From: Camellia lanceoleosa | Lineage: Eukaryota; Streptophyta; Magnoliopsida; Ericales; Theaceae | Assembly (NCBI GenBank): GCA_025200525.1 | Contig: CM045768.1 | Span: 52,274,925-52,338,924 of the forward strand | DNA length: 64,000 nucleotides | Reading direction: 5' to 3' | Part shown: piece after piece, positions 36,087 to 49,599 of the stretch | Numbering within the stretch: the stretch's first letter is position 1 | How the letters are laid out: each line of letters starts with the position of its first letter | The notes under the pieces: model-generated | What the model was told of the DNA's origin: nothing | Database searches by the model: none | Seen by the model: only the letters and a program-made list of their open reading frames with translations | Position numbers and translations under genes: made by a program

Positions 36087-39000
36087 AAGGGACCTAGTAA
36101 AACAAAAAATAAACCCAACAAAAGGAACTTAATAGCCAAATTTATTAGATTGATGTAATTAAGAGTTAATTAACATTGAAAAGAGATTACCAATTCAAAA
36201 CCATCTTCTATATGTGACCAATAGACGTTTTAGCTTAAGTGACATTGTCATATAAAGCTACCTTGCTTTAGAACTATGTTCACCAACACTCCCTCCATGG
36301 ACTTGACGCATCCTCCATCTTAGCTATGTCCATTGTCATGTGAGAAAAACAAACAATAAGCTCCATTACTCTAACTACAAAAGTATATAATCTAGTGTGT
36401 TTCTTAACAAAAACAAACCCATAGAATAAACCGATCCAAACAAAACCAAGGATAAAGTAATGATAAATTTCTTTCATGAATGGTCAAGAACAAATAAATA
36501 AAAAATCTATACCTCCCAACTTGCATTATTAAGGGAAAAAAAACAAAAGGTCTAATTTAATTTTTGAATAGCAATATCTCTAAGAAAACATCAAAACCAT
36601 AGATAATTAATGAAATTATAATTTTTAGAAAAAAAAAATTCTTCGGTGCCTCCTCTTTTTACTCAGCTTTGCAAAATACATGAAAGTCAAAAAGTCATTT
36701 TTTTGGCAGCAATTCAAAGCTAAAACAGGTCTAAACTCATCTTTTATGAAACTCACCTTTTACTCGTTTGATCGTATTACGGTTTTGTTAGCTCTCTAAG
36801 AATATTTTTATTCTATCTGAATAGGCTCCCACTCCATTTTCAATCTTGAAATAATTCTCGAAGATTCTATTTTTTCAAGAAAATCAAAATAAGGATACAT
36901 GCTAATCTACGCAACAAACATTTGTTGATGTTTGGAAATTCAGATTATACATTTTTCACTACCCTTGAGACAAATCCATTAGAAACATGAAATTTAGATC
37001 ATGAAAGCCAAACTAAATTCAAAGTTACATATAAATAACCCACACAATGTGTAGGAACCGTAAGTTTAAACAATGCAAATTTCAAATAAAATGTATTCTC
37101 CTAGAAGATTAATTAATGCTTTTTGACACTAATACACAACAACATAGACAATATAGTGATAACCTGTGCCTAAAAACACTCCTTAACAAAACCTAAGCAT
37201 TCGGTAATGTATACAACTCAATACTAAATGAGGAAAAAATTGTATAAAACTCGATAGTGTATATGTAAAAACTTAAAAAATATATCTTCAACACCTTTAA
37301 GAGTGATTTAGCCATAAATATTTTAATAGCATTGTTCTTTCAACACCAAATTTTTTTAAATCAATCCATATTCACCTGGGTTCCTTTCCCCTAACTCTCC
37401 CACATTCACATTCCACTCTTTCCATGTAGACTAACCAAGAATAACCAATTGGTGAATGAAATATTGAATTGCCTTTTTTTGGCATTTTAGAAGTTGTTTC
37501 TAGTGTAAAAGTTGCTTCAATTTTGTTGCCTTAAATGCAAGAGAAGTAACCAAACAGCTAGTTTCAGCATTCTCATGGCAGCATTAATAATAACAATATA
37601 ATAAATCAATTGCTAATTTAATATTCCTTTTATAATCAATTAAGAAAAGCTTTACAATTAGAATACAAAACAAATTCTGTATAGAATATCAAAAAAAATC
37701 CTGCATATAATGTCAAATGAATTCCTATATGAAAATGAAGACAATTGGTTTAGAGATGATAATTTACTGTATTCCATAAAAATATTATTCAAAGGATGTG
37801 ATCAATTTTAAAAAAAGACAAAAAGAAAAAAAAATCATAAACTCAAAACCAGTCAATCCGTTTGCTTCAAATAAAAGAATAATGAACTTGAAATATTAAT
37901 TAACTTATGTTGTTCATGTCAAAACATTCAAGTTCTATTGATTTCTAGAAGGCACACATTGCAAAGTCTAAAAATATATAGAACATGAACTTGGCATTCA
38001 TTTTCATTATAACAACCATGTCAAAATTAGAGTGTCATAGTATTGGTGACAGGTTCATACCCAAATCTTGCACATACCATGATGAAGAGGCTTGAATAGC
38101 AATTTCACTCACCTATAAAACTCAAAGCATTATGAGCTACTTGAAATATTTGTGTTCAACAAATGGAATTAAAGTGCAATACTCATGACTTACATATGTC
38201 AAAATAGACAACAAAAGATAACATTCATTTGAATATTTTATTAGGCTTGGAATTGCATTCCTACTTTCTTTTAATGCTAACGCTGTGTTTGGATCATGAA
38301 TTTAGATAGAGATTTGGAAAGGGAAAGGAAAATAAAGAAATAAGTTAGTTTATATTCTATTTACATTTCACTAATTCTTTTCCTCTATCTTTTCATAATC
38401 CTACCAAAATCCATGATCCAAACACACCTACGAAGATTATACAGCACATCGTCTAACCAATTGGAAGAGAATCAATAGATTCCTTTTCGGGAGCGATTCA
38501 TCCTAGACATTTTCATAAATATCTGTCTTTTAAAAAAAAAACATAAGCATAACTATGCCAATCTTAAGCAATGTTCTTACAGGAGAGGGAAAAAAAAGAA
38601 AAAGAAAAAAAGAAAAAGATCATATTAGTACCTCCACAATTCAATCCCATGGGAAATTGAAGTGCCAAAAAATGATTATTGAATAGTATTTATTAAGATA
38701 TAAAGCTCATAGTCATGGCTACTATAGAAACTTTTTAAAAAAATTATAGAAAAAAAAAAGAAGCAAAAAATCATATGCATAATGCATAAGGTAACCATTC
38801 TACTTGAAATTATACCACCGGGATTTTTATTAACCCAAGAAAGACAAATTTAGTGATGTACTTTTTGTTAATGTAAAAGTGGCTGATAATATCAAATTTT
38901 GTTGCTAAGAATATAATTGAAACTACCTAATAGAATTTTTAGCTAATTCAATCAAACTTATAATTAAGGTAAGCAAATTCTTGAACCCAAACAAATATTA

Positions 39001-42000
39001 GCTAAACATACATACATGTTCCTCGAAGAGATAGAGAGAGAAAAAGAAAGTGAGAGGACCAAACATCAATCAATTGAAGAGAAACCCATTACAAATATCT
39101 TTTGTTTATTCCCCACTACAAAAGTTTCTTTTTCTTTATTCGATTCAAATCTTAGGAAAGTAAATGCAACATATTAGCCTATTCGTTCTCTTCACAATCA
39201 GAAACCTTCCTAACATAATTCAAATTAATTCCAACCAAAGAATCCACATGATCAAAGTAATTAGAAGTTTTATAGCAATATCCAAAGGTCTCTTTGTTTT
39301 GGGAAGCAAGTTGGGAATGAATCTAAACAATAACAAAAATCTACATGATCAAAATTTTCCTGCTATATACAAATCACAAAGAAAAACAAACAAATCACAA
39401 AGTAAAATAGAGTGAAATAGTGAGTTGTGCTCCAACCAGTAATAAAACTTCAAGAGGGCTCAAACCTTAGACCTCTTTGGAAATAGAGCATCCTTGGAAC
39501 CCTCAAGACAATATCAGACATCCAATTAAAATCATTACTAAAAGATAATAATTCGCGACTTAATCAGAAAACCAAAGGCCCAATCGATACTTCAGGTTGC
39601 GTGTATCAGAGATCCAATCAATCCCTAGCTGTAAATGGCCTAATTAATACCCAAACACTGCCCCAAATTTTATTTTTTCAACTCAATAGTAAGCATGATT
39701 GATGATTAATTCATAGACTTGTAGAGTCAAGGAAGACAACCAAACAAAAGAAATAGTTAGACAATAAGAAGGAGCAACCATTGCTTCAATAAGAATACAA
39801 ATCAGATACTTACCTTAGTGTTTGGATGTGATAGGTTCTGAAGAAGTTTTACTTCTTCCTCATGCTCTCTAATGTGATCCTATTAAGCAAATTAAAAAAA
39901 AAAAAAATGGAAATGCAATTCAGTCAAACAAATAAAATAGTTTTGCCAATCAACCAATCCAAATATATACATAGTTATATAGTACACCACAAAGGCAAAC
40001 CTTCAAATACAAATTATAAGAATCCATAACATAAATGTAATAAAGCAATTAAACATGTGTTTTCTCTTTTTGAAGCACTGTTGACTGTAATTGTAACCTT
40101 CATTCAAACATGTACCAATGAAAATAAAACAAATGCTATCAAAACTAATAATAATAACAAAATAACTAACCTACTTGATGGATGGAAGCTCTCTATAATC
40201 CAGCCAAATGCACTGCAGGGTGTGGCTGCTTCAATAAAAATCTAATTCTCGATTTGCAAATGTTGGAGCCGATGGGTGTTATTCTAATTAAGGACAGGAA
40301 TAAAAATTAGAATTTAGGAATAATTATTGATTGTGACGGGGGATACCCATTGAATCGTGGACTCGAAATCGCTTTAAGTGCTTCAGTCGTAAAATCAATC
40401 ACTCGTAGATCAAGTTGACCTAAAAAAAGAAAAATTAATAATAATCATTTTGTTTAGAATAAGAGAGCCAACCAACAAAACACAGGTAGAAGCAATGTAA
40501 CCCAACGCTTCTAATATGGATCAGTCACCTGCAACAAAATCACTCTTTTAAATTCGCTTTAAAAAACCAATAGCTATGAAAAATCACATCAAAATGCATA
40601 TGAGAAATTGAAAGAAATTGTAATGAAGAATAATTGCATCAAAAGAAACTGTAACATGAAAAATCGCATCAAAATACATATGAGAAATAGGAAAATCAAT
40701 AGTTATGAATTAAGAAGAATTAAACATAACTATTATGGTCAACTGAATTATATCATTCAATGGTGAAGCAAATAAATCATGTAAACCTCCAAATAGAATT
40801 AAACTCAAATTTTTTAAGGGGAGCGAATAATTTTCTTTATTAAGACTAAGAGAGTCTTGTTATAAGGAAGAAGAATTTTTGAAGGCTACAAAACCAAACA
40901 AAATTAAATTTTAAAACAATTAAAGCTTACCTTGTGTGAAGTATCCATTTTTGGATGCATCATGCTCCTTTGAGTTTTCATCCTTGTGATAATGCATACC
41001 TCATTTTCTAGTTGAAGCATTATGTATAACAATTAGCAGACAACAAAAAAAGAATCAAACTTGAAATCAATGTTAATGGGAAAATCTAACTAAAATTAAA
41101 CCCAAGGTTCATTAAATAAAATTAATTGTACTATTTTTTTAAACAAAGATTACAATCAAATACTTATAAAAGATACTTACCACAATGGAAAACGAAAGAG
41201 AGGGAATGAAACTGAATTAAACATAATTAAGTAGAGAAATGGAATAGTTAAAAGAGAATGAGAAAAACATAATTAATACTCCAAATGATATAAACATAAT
41301 AGTTACATATGGGAACTAAATTAAACAAAATAAAGATAGGTTTCTGAAAATGAGTATATGAAAATTGATTTTAGAAACCCATTCAGAAACCCATTTTAAT
41401 AATTGTGCTGGTTCATTTAGCATTTTCATATTTTTGGAATCAAAACCATTCAGAAACACATTTAAATCTAACCCATTTTAAAAGATCATTACATGACGAT
41501 GGGTTTCTAAAATCTAAACCATTTCAAAAAATCATTACATGAAATTCATGGCTTTTCCTCACCTTATACCCAACACCACCTTTGTCTCAAACCAATCAAT
41601 TGACCTGCCTACTAAAAAAAAAGAAAAGAAAAATGCAATAGTTAGTTTGTATGCTTTGTAGGTGATTGATAACTTGCTGGTTATTAAGTGAGGATAGAGA
41701 AAAGTGAAAAATATAAGGAATAAAAAAGGCGAACATGATCTCTTGCTATTAGATAGAGAAGGGAGGTTAACCAATGACCCGTATCTAAAAATAATCTCAA
41801 AACACATACAAAGTTTGAACTATCCATCACAAAAAAATAATTCTAATTACTTTCACATAATTCAACATATTACTAAAACCGACATCGAAAAACTATTTGT
41901 AGTATGATGTGTTTTTGTGCTCGAAAACAATTATGTTAAATAAACAAACAAAAAATGTGGACAAAAGAACAATGCATACAACAACACACCTATAAAAATA

Positions 42001-43331
42001 ACACACATACAACAACACGCATTAGAAAGAGTAAGACATGAAAGGAAGCTACCATCCATCTGTTGAACCTCAAATATCCAAGTAGATCAATTTCAGAGAA
42101 CTTTATTTTTTTAACACAAAAAATAAAATAAAATAAATAAATACAAAGTGAATAGCTGAAATAAAAAAGGAGAAGTCATCAATCACCAATAATTTGCCCA
42201 CAACCTTTAAGAGGGTACTTCACCAACATTAAGGGTTGAAAGTGAAACCACTTTCTTCTTTACTTATGAGATACCATTATGCATAATCATCCAATTAAAA
42301 GAATAAAGCAGGTTTAAACTACTTCAAGCATAAAGTAAGTTTATAACTAACTAATAACATAGATGGTCTACTGAATTAATTTAGTTCCAAAACCAAATAG
42401 TTGCAGGAAAAAAAAAGAAAAAAAGAAATGGCCAATTGGCTTAAAATTGACTTTTGTTACTCTAGACCTCTTTACTGTTTTTTTTTTTTAACAAATTCTT
42501 TCTAGACCTCATTGGGCCAATTTCAGCATTGTTTATAGAGTCTTACAAAAAAATTGGCAAAGCTGAAAGTATAATTTTTTTTTTAAATTTTTTTTTATCA
42601 CAACTAACAATCCTCACTCTGAAAGTAAAATAAAAAATGAGAGGAGAATAAGAAGAAAGAAATAAAGGGGAAAAAAAAAGAAGAAGAAGAAGAAAGGAAA
42701 GAATAGGCTCAGCTCTCGTAAAAAATAACAGACTATATTCACCAAATGAAACTAAAATATGTTGAGTTAAAAGTCACAGGGGTAAAGGGAAAGAGGAAAA
42801 AAAAATATGACTCTAACCCATCCAATCAAAATTTTAATTTATTATAATCACATTTGTTTGTCACATCACATCTATTTTAAAATCAATATACAATTGTGTC
42901 TACAGTGTCTAAATTTTATAAGCACTGGTAGAGTTATAGGGTGTGAAAAAAAATAATAGGTAAAGTGATAGGTAGTTGTTTCAAGAAAAGAAACTCAACA
43001 AATAAACTTCTAGTTCCTTAAACAAAGATCTAAAATTGTAAAGAAAAAAAAAAGGCTCACTTGTTCAATGGGTCGTTGTGCCATTGCTCTCCATTTCTTG
43101 AAACATTCACTAATAGACCCATACAACACTTCCATTTATTGTATAATTTGAATTTTTCAAGTCTAATCAAACATAAAAGCATTGGATTGAATAAATCCTA
43201 ATTGTCAAAAGTGATAGGTAGGACAAATGTCTTTTCAAGATTCAAAAACTGAGCTGCTTTGTTATATAGATTGGCTTATTTAGGTCATATTACCTCTGTA
43301 CATTTTTTTCATAATAAGCCAAAAAAATTAT
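36087..43331. other. Long AT-rich region, almost no coding signal
   Basis: Over 7 kb, the only segment I can name is the kinase-like exon at 39814-39879. Other minus-strand pieces with splice-like edges are too short to assign, for example a block ending CACAAG|GTAAGC near 40930 and one ending GAACAA|GTGAGC near 43060. A weak SINE-like box B (ggtttgagccc, minus) is near 39460. Confidence 0.45.
39814..39879 (-). pseudogene. Orphan exon of an ANP/NPK1-like MAP3 kinase
   Basis: A 66-base minus-strand exon has acceptor ttaatAG before 39879 and donor GTAAGT after 39814. It encodes DHIREHEEEVKLLQNLSHPN plus TK. This matches the helix-C region of the plant ANP/NPK1 MAP kinase kinase kinases (HIRELEEEVKLLKNLSHPN pattern), including the conserved Glu. 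No neighbouring kinase exon (P-loop, catalytic loop, DFG) was found in the expected direction, except a doubtful GQLIG near 41590. It is most likely a captured or degraded gene fragment. Confidence 0.6.
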
Positions 43332-45474
43332 TATAGCGATCCCGATTTTCCCCTTCATTTATTGTATTTCGGACTTGGGTCTAGTGGTTGTATGTTGTTG
43401 TCTTTACCTTGTTACCATCCTTTAAGTCTTTGTGTTTGAATTGTGGGATATGTTGAGTAAGTTTGGAATAGGTTGGTTGTGAGTTGGAACAAATGGTTGC
43501 TGCCCAGGTCTTTGTTTCTTCGCTCGAGCGAGGCTTTTTGCGCTCGAGCAACGATTTGTATGCTCGAGCGAGTCTTGTGTTTTGTGTCTCTTCGCTCGAG
43601 TAAGCAGTCTTGTGCTCGAGCGTGAGTCTGCGTCTGCGTCTCTGAAAGACCTGAAGGTTGGTATTCTTTGCTCGAGCGAGCGAGCCTTATGTTTTCTGTT
43701 TCGTCGCTCGAGCGAGAACTCTTGCGCTCGATTGTGCATCTGGGTTGCAGGCCTGAAGTTTTGCATTGTTCACTCAAGCGACGCTTCTTGCGCTCAAGCG
43801 AGGTTCTTTTGTGTCTGGTCGCTCGAGTGACCACTTCTTCGCTCGAGCGAACCTCAATTATATCAGTTGGCAGCAGTGTGATATTTATCACTTTTGCATC
43901 ATCTCTTTCATTCAAAAACCCTAATCCGGCTGCCCCTCTCTCTCTACAAACTCTCTCTCTCTCTACAAATACTCCGTGTTCTAGAGGTTTTCTACCCTAG
44001 TCCCTTTGTAAGAAAGTTAGAGCTTGGTTTGGGCTATCTTTTGATCCGAAAATTCTTGGATTTGGAGCATCTTGGGTTTTCTTCTTCCTTCACCTTTGAG
44101 CTTCTTCATTTGAGGTAAGGATACTCTACTCTTAATTATGAGTTTTGACATAAACATTAGTCATTTTGTATTAATGGAGGGATTTGGTAATTTTGGGAAG
44201 TTAGGGTTTGAGATTTGAAATGTTTGAAAGAGGGGTTTTTTTACCATTGGGCTCCATTGTATATGTGAAGTCTTAAAAAGGGGTTAAGTATATATAATTG
44301 ATGAAATTGGACCTTAGGTGCAATAGTTAAGAAATGGAGATTAATGCCCTAATTGAATCTAAATAATTAATTTGTATAATTAATTTGGTGAATTGTGAGA
44401 ATATGAAATTGGGTTGAGAATCTTGAAATTGGGGGAAATTTTGATTAAATGGTGTAGTTAGATTGACAAATCACTCACCGATGGAAAATGTAATAAATTA
44501 TTTGTTTGATAGATTTATTTATCTGTTTAGAAATAACTGTTTTGGACTATCGGTGGAGGATAGTCTTGATTGTTGTAGACCCTGCATGATGATTAGGGAA
44601 ATTGAAACTAATCAATTAGATTATATCATTGAATGTGATGGTGGAATTAACACATTGAATATGTGAATTGTTAGGTCATTGTATATGACTGTGTTTAAAT
44701 ACATTGTATATGTATAATGCGTGGGAGGAGATAGGGGATGTATTTCATTGTTTGGGAGGAGATAGGGGATGGACTCCATTGATAACTAAGTTGGCCGGAG
44801 TGTCCAAGGTGCAAGTCCCAAAACCATATTTATTTATGGGTGCCAGTTCCCTCGGACGTAGTTCCATAAAATGACATGTGAATAGAAGTGTTGAATGATG
44901 TTTGTTATCGAAGTGTTGTTTTATGAGTTGTAGTCTCATTCTAAACTGTCTGGATAATGTTGGACTATGTCAATGAATTAAATTGGATAAATGATGGGAA
45001 GTGGATTGAATATGAGGAAAATGTTGATTGGTGATGGAAATGGTATAAGTTGGTTTTCAAGTGTTAAACATTTATCGAATGCTTATATTTCAGTTAATTC
45101 TCATATTCTGTTTAGCATATCTCTACTGGGCTTTGGTTCACCCTACTTGGGACACCATTTTCAGGTTTAGGTGACATGCCGCCTCCAAGGTCATAGCTTG
45201 GAAGGTTTAGGGACTGGAGGCTTTTTTTTGTTGTCACACTTTTGTGTTACATGTAATTCATGCCAAGGGCTTTATATGTAAAAGAGTTAGGACTCTTTTT
45301 TTGCTGTAACCAAGTTATACTTGGAAAGATATAAGCCCGTAGGGTATTTATTTCATTTGTCAACATGTAATATCTTTTGTAAAGAACACTCTGATGAATG
45401 TAAATATAATGTTTCTTTTCTTGTTTATGGGTCTTATGAATGATTGTTTTAAGTCATATTTTGAGGGCGTTACA
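43332..45474 (+). repeat. 5' LTR of Gypsy A
   Basis: 2143 bases, starting TATAGCGATCCCG (probably from TGTAGCG) and ending GGGCGTTACA. The 3' copy starts identically at 53490. The CT-rich, leader-like block at 43935-43970 follows the palindrome array. Confidence 0.9.
43521..43849. repeat. CGCTCGAGCG array at 20-bp pitch, 5' LTR of A
   Basis: Decamers start at 43521, 43541, 43561, 43593, 43613, 43670, 43705, 43725, 43771, 43791, 43820 and 43840. Pair or triplet members are all exactly 20 apart; only 43670 is alone. Variants mostly change CpG to TG or CA (for example cgctcaagcg, cgctcgagtg). Confidence 0.95.
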
Positions 45475-45477
45475 ACT

Positions 45478-45489
45478 TGGTATTAGAGC
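45478..45489 (+). promoter_or_regulatory. Primer-binding site of Gypsy A
   Basis: tggtattagagc, three bases after the LTR, matches the tRNA-iMet complement TGGTATCAGAGC with one C to T change. Confidence 0.85.
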
Positions 45490-46179
45490 GTACCGGGTTT
45501 GAATACTTTGGGTACGTGGGAAATGGTTAGTACCACAATGGGTTTGTCTCGCTTGTTAGAGACCTAAGTGTAATGTTATGTGCTTATGTGATAACATGTT
45601 TTTGTGACTATATGGGTATGGGATTTAGTTTCTAGGATGTTGACTGGGTCTATGGGTTTCTGGGAGTCCTGTTGAAAAGGCACTTGATCATTGCCGTTTC
45701 TAACTGGAACTCTAGCAACGCCACAAGACGGTCATTATCCGGAAATGAAATCCGTAAGCGTTTATGTGATTATATGCTTACGTAGAGTGAATTATTGTTA
45801 TCCATTGTATTAGGACGTGAGTGAAATAGCTTCAGCACATTTGTGAATGTGCTAATGTCTTTGTTACCTTTATTAGGATGTCAGGACGAGGTCGTGGTGG
45901 TAGGCGTGGTAGGCCTAGTAGGCAGGAGATGCCTATACCGGATGAGATTCCGGCGCAGGAGGAAGGGATTGGTCAGGCCAACGTGGCCGAGCTAGTAGGT
46001 CAGCAGGCCATGAGTGCCTTAGCCCGTGAAATAGTAGGAGCTTTGAGGGAATCTATGGACATTCTCAGGGCTGAGAATCAAGTCCAGGCCCATATAACTG
46101 AGGCAGGGCCATCGTTTCTGAAGAGGGAGTTTTTCCAGTCGAATCCGGATGAGTTTTTAGGGGATCCTAAAGAGCCACT

Positions 46180-48664
46180 TGTTACGACCCGAACCCGCCC
46201 CTGTAGGTTTAGCATCGTAACCGGCCAGTAATCCGTGGATTACCGAAGGCCTCTTAACAGAGAAGCACATAATAAGGGGCTGCGGAAGCAAATATACAAA
46301 ATAAACAAGGTCCAATGAGCTGTGGTAACGTACATGGGATAGAATATTTCAAAACTTATATATATACATAAGCGTGTCGGTTAAATGATACCATATACAA
46401 CACATTTACAAAAGTGTAATTCCCAGGACTTAACTTTACAAAACCAACAGAGACTAGCATAAATACAAAAACAGCCATGTAACTAGACTTCAATCGAAAC
46501 CTCCTTGGGAGGCACAACAGTTGGCTGACAAAAATAGAAATGAAGGCCGTCAACTCTGGCCTTGATCACGTGCCGGCTCACCTACAATAACAGAGTAAAG
46601 GGTTTTCAATGAATGAGTCCGTACAGATTCAGAAGTCATAATTCAGTTATATTCAAATCATAATTTGTCCAGATTGTATACAGAAATCATGAGGTATGCT
46701 TAAGTTTACGTGATACATCCATTAGCATTAACAGAGCGGAATCTGAGCGAAGCGGAACCGCGTAAGGGTTACGAATAACCCGATTCCATAAAGCAACCTC
46801 CGGATCCGTAATGAGAGAATAAATCTGTTGAGCCATGGCGGAGCCTCGTGACGAGTAACAGAGTCTTGATTAAGTTCCATAAAGGAACCTCCGATATCGG
46901 GTAACAGCCAATAGATATCACATGATGCTAAGGATGTCACGAATACATAACAGAAATTGGACAATCATTCATTGTACAGAACATATCGTTTCAAAAAACA
47001 GATCTTAATTCATCACACAGAAAATAAATAAAGTTGAACATATCTTTACTATGTTATTACTCACTGTTGGCCTTGAGACAGATAGACGAAGCAGATTGGT
47101 CAAACAATACGCGGCACGTGACCTACATAACACATAACAGATACACACTTGAAACACACATTCTAATTGTATATAACTTATGTCATTTGCTCTTAGTGTG
47201 TTCCTAACTCTTAATCCTCATTATGGAATCTTAAACATGGCCTAGGAATGTCTAGGATGGAATGAGGATGCAAGAATGCATTGGAAAACATTTCTTAAAA
47301 CTGGCTGAAAATAAGGTCCACGCTTGAGCCTGGCTTTCCCCGCTCGAGCAGACATGCAGACAATGAATCTCCGCTCAAGTGTGGACTTTACCGCTCGAGC
47401 AGACTGTAAACCCCGACAAATGTACTGGATGCAAGTTTTTCACGTTCGACGGGTGCTCGACCTACACTCGAGCGTGAGACTCAGACCCTTGCTCGAGCGT
47501 GGATTCCCTCGCTCGAGCGGACTGCAAAACATAAGAACTTCTGGGTATATGCATTTCATGCTCGAGCGTAAACATCGTCGCTTGAGCGGAGTGCATGTAC
47601 TCAGGGTGCACGCTCGAGCGTAAAGTTCCACGCTCGAGCGTGGATCAAATTTCTGGAATTTCTAGATTTGATCACCATGCTCAAATTCAACCTTTGAACA
47701 TCCAAAACTCATTTTTCTGGGTCAAAACTTGAGGAAACACATAATAACTCATAAAATAACATGTATTGAAAATCATTTCAAGAAATCATGGCCCAAAAGT
47801 ATGCCAATTGTGCAAAATTCAACTTGGAATTCAAAGTTAATTCAAGAACATAACATGAATTTACATTTTTGAGCTAAGGCTCTCCAAAACATGATTAAAT
47901 GCTACTAAATAACATGAAACAAATTGTTTTTCCAAAATTAGAGTGAAATCAACATATGCATGAAGGAATTCTTGAAAACCACCCTTTAAAATGCCATGAA
48001 ACATGCATGCATGCATGGATTGATTTACTTCCATACTCCTTAAGCTTAATTCTCACATCTTATAGCTCAATTTACTTGAATTCATGCATGAATTAACACA
48101 ACTTCAAGGCTTAAGACTTGGTTCCATACCTTAGATGATCTATTGGGCTTTAGGTACTAGAATCTTGAACAAGATGAGCAAGGCTTCAAATTTCTTCTAG
48201 CAATTCTTTCCTTGAATTCAATTCTTGAACTAGGACCCAAATCTCTCAATTCTCCCTCTCTCTCACGTTGGCATCAAGGAAATGGAAGAGTAAAATGAAA
48301 AGGCAACTTAGTGGGGTCAAAATGGCCCTAATTAGGCTTAAACCAAAAATGTACTTAATAAGGTTAATTAGTGGGCATTAATTTAATCAAATTTAATCGC
48401 TCCAAACCGAATTTTAATTAAACCTATCATAAAATTCTATAAATCCTACTTAGCACATAAATCAAGTCAATTTCTTATTCGAATGCCGATAAGGCTTTCA
48501 ATTCGCGAACTGAAACTAAAACATGAACAGATCTTTCTACACCGAACAGATAGAGACACAAAAATAATGCAACACACATGTAAATTAATTCCAAATCCCT
48601 CCTAAATTACTGTTAGGCATAATTAAATACAGATTAACATTAATCAGAGGTCGGGGTTATTATA
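46180..48664 (-). mobile_element. Solo LTR C2 inserted in gag of Gypsy A
   Basis: It starts TGTTACGACCCGAACCC and ends GGGTTATTATA, flanked by CCACT (46175-46179) and CCACC (48665-48669), a 5-bp duplication with one change. It is 2485 bases. Removing it rejoins gag in frame. Orientation is inferred as for C1. Confidence 0.9.
47321..47640. repeat. CGCTCGAGCG pairs at 20-bp pitch in C2
   Basis: Pairs: 47321/47341, 47372/47392, 47490/47510, 47559/47579 and 47611/47631, all exactly 20. An imperfect group (47443, 47454 and 47465) has lost phase. Confidence 0.93.
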
Positions 48665-49599
48665 CCACCGAAGGCTGATGAGTGGCTAGAGCAGATGACG
48701 AAGACGTTTGAGATGCTTGACATCGAAGACGGGGGTTTACGAGTGACCTTGGCGTCCTTCCAGCTGAAGGGAGACGTAGGTCAGTGGTGGAAGTATGTGC
48801 GGGAGCGCATTGGAGGGATTTGGGAAACCTTTGTTGAAGCTTTCCAGGACAAGTATTTGCCGACTATAGTGAGGGAAAAGTTGAGAGATCAGTTTTCTCA
48901 GCTCAAGCAGTTGAACACACTAGTGGCGGAGTTTGAGGCCACTTTTACTAGCTTGTCTAGGTTTGCACCGGAGTTGCTGGCGACCGTGGAGCGTAGGTGT
49001 TTGGAGTTCGAGAACAAGTTGAAGACCGGACTCATGTTTCGAGTTGCCAGGTCCAGTATTAGGGATTATGGACGCCTTGTGGAGGCTGTAGCCCATCTTG
49101 AGACCATTATGCATACATGATAGGAGAGGATGAGGGGCTCCAAGAGGAGTCAGGAAGGCCATGGGGACGGTAAGAGGTAGAGGGGTTCTAACCCTTAGCA
49201 GTCCTAGGGAGCACATTCGAGATCTACCTTTCCAGTACCGAGTTCAGGTTTTGGGAGAGGCGGTCAGGGAGACTTTACCTATTTTAAATGTGGTCAGCTG
49301 GGTCACAAGTCTCCAGCTTGCTCGCAGAGGGGAGGATGGCAGCGTGCAACATCATCTTCAGCTCGTTCTCAGGGCCAAAGTCAGGGCAGAGGTCAGCCGC
49401 TCACTTGTTATCAGTGTGGGCAGGTGGGGGCACCTGAAGAGGTTTTGCCCACAGTTGAGTGGCACATCTGGTGCGTCTGGTTCAAGGTAGACACAGAGTT
49501 ACTAGCTAGCGCAGTCAGTTCAGGTTTTGAGGGCCAATCAAGGAGCCTCTTCGGCTCAGTCTGTGCAGCAGTCTTATGCTCCAAGAGGTGAGCAGATGG

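Larger units (their letters stand above)
45878..49460 (+). pseudogene. Gag of Gypsy A, interrupted by solo LTR C2
   Basis: It begins MSGRGRGGRRGRPSRQE at 45878 and is cut at 46179 after GDPKEP. It resumes at 48669 with ADEWLEQMTKTFEMLDI and the retrotransposon gag core FQLKGDVGQWW. A run of stops follows 49118 (TGA, TAG and several more). Two zinc knuckles follow: FKCGQLGHKSPAC near 49272 (first Cys replaced) and CYQCGQVG at 49407, then a one-base insertion before HLKRFC. It encodes the structural/nucleocapsid part. Confidence 0.9.

Noticed and set aside
40360..41000. Minus-strand segments with splice-like edges near 40400 and 40930-40990
   Set aside because: Too short, no recognised family, and expected by chance in 7 kb of AT-rich DNA.
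41580..41600. GQLIG codons on the minus strand as a possible kinase P-loop exon upstream of the ANP-like exon
   Set aside because: Five residues only; the following residues do not continue the glycine-rich loop and the frame stops soon after.
43060..43140. Minus-strand segment reading VLYGSISECFKKWRAMAQRP before a GTGAGC donor-like site
   Set aside because: It looks exon-like but matches no family I can name and has no linked exons.
43521..43849. CRISPR-like appearance (short repeats with regular spacers)
   Set aside because: The host is a plant nuclear genome, repeats and spacers are only 10 bases, no cas genes exist, and the arrays lie inside LTRs.
43412..44000. ORFs of 80-167 codons on both strands over the CGCTCGAGCG arrays (also near 47324, 53546 and 62670)
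   Set aside because: They exist because the palindromes lack stop codons in most frames. The 20-base pitch changes frame at each step, no start context or conserved protein repeat is seen, and the two LTRs of one element give different proteins.
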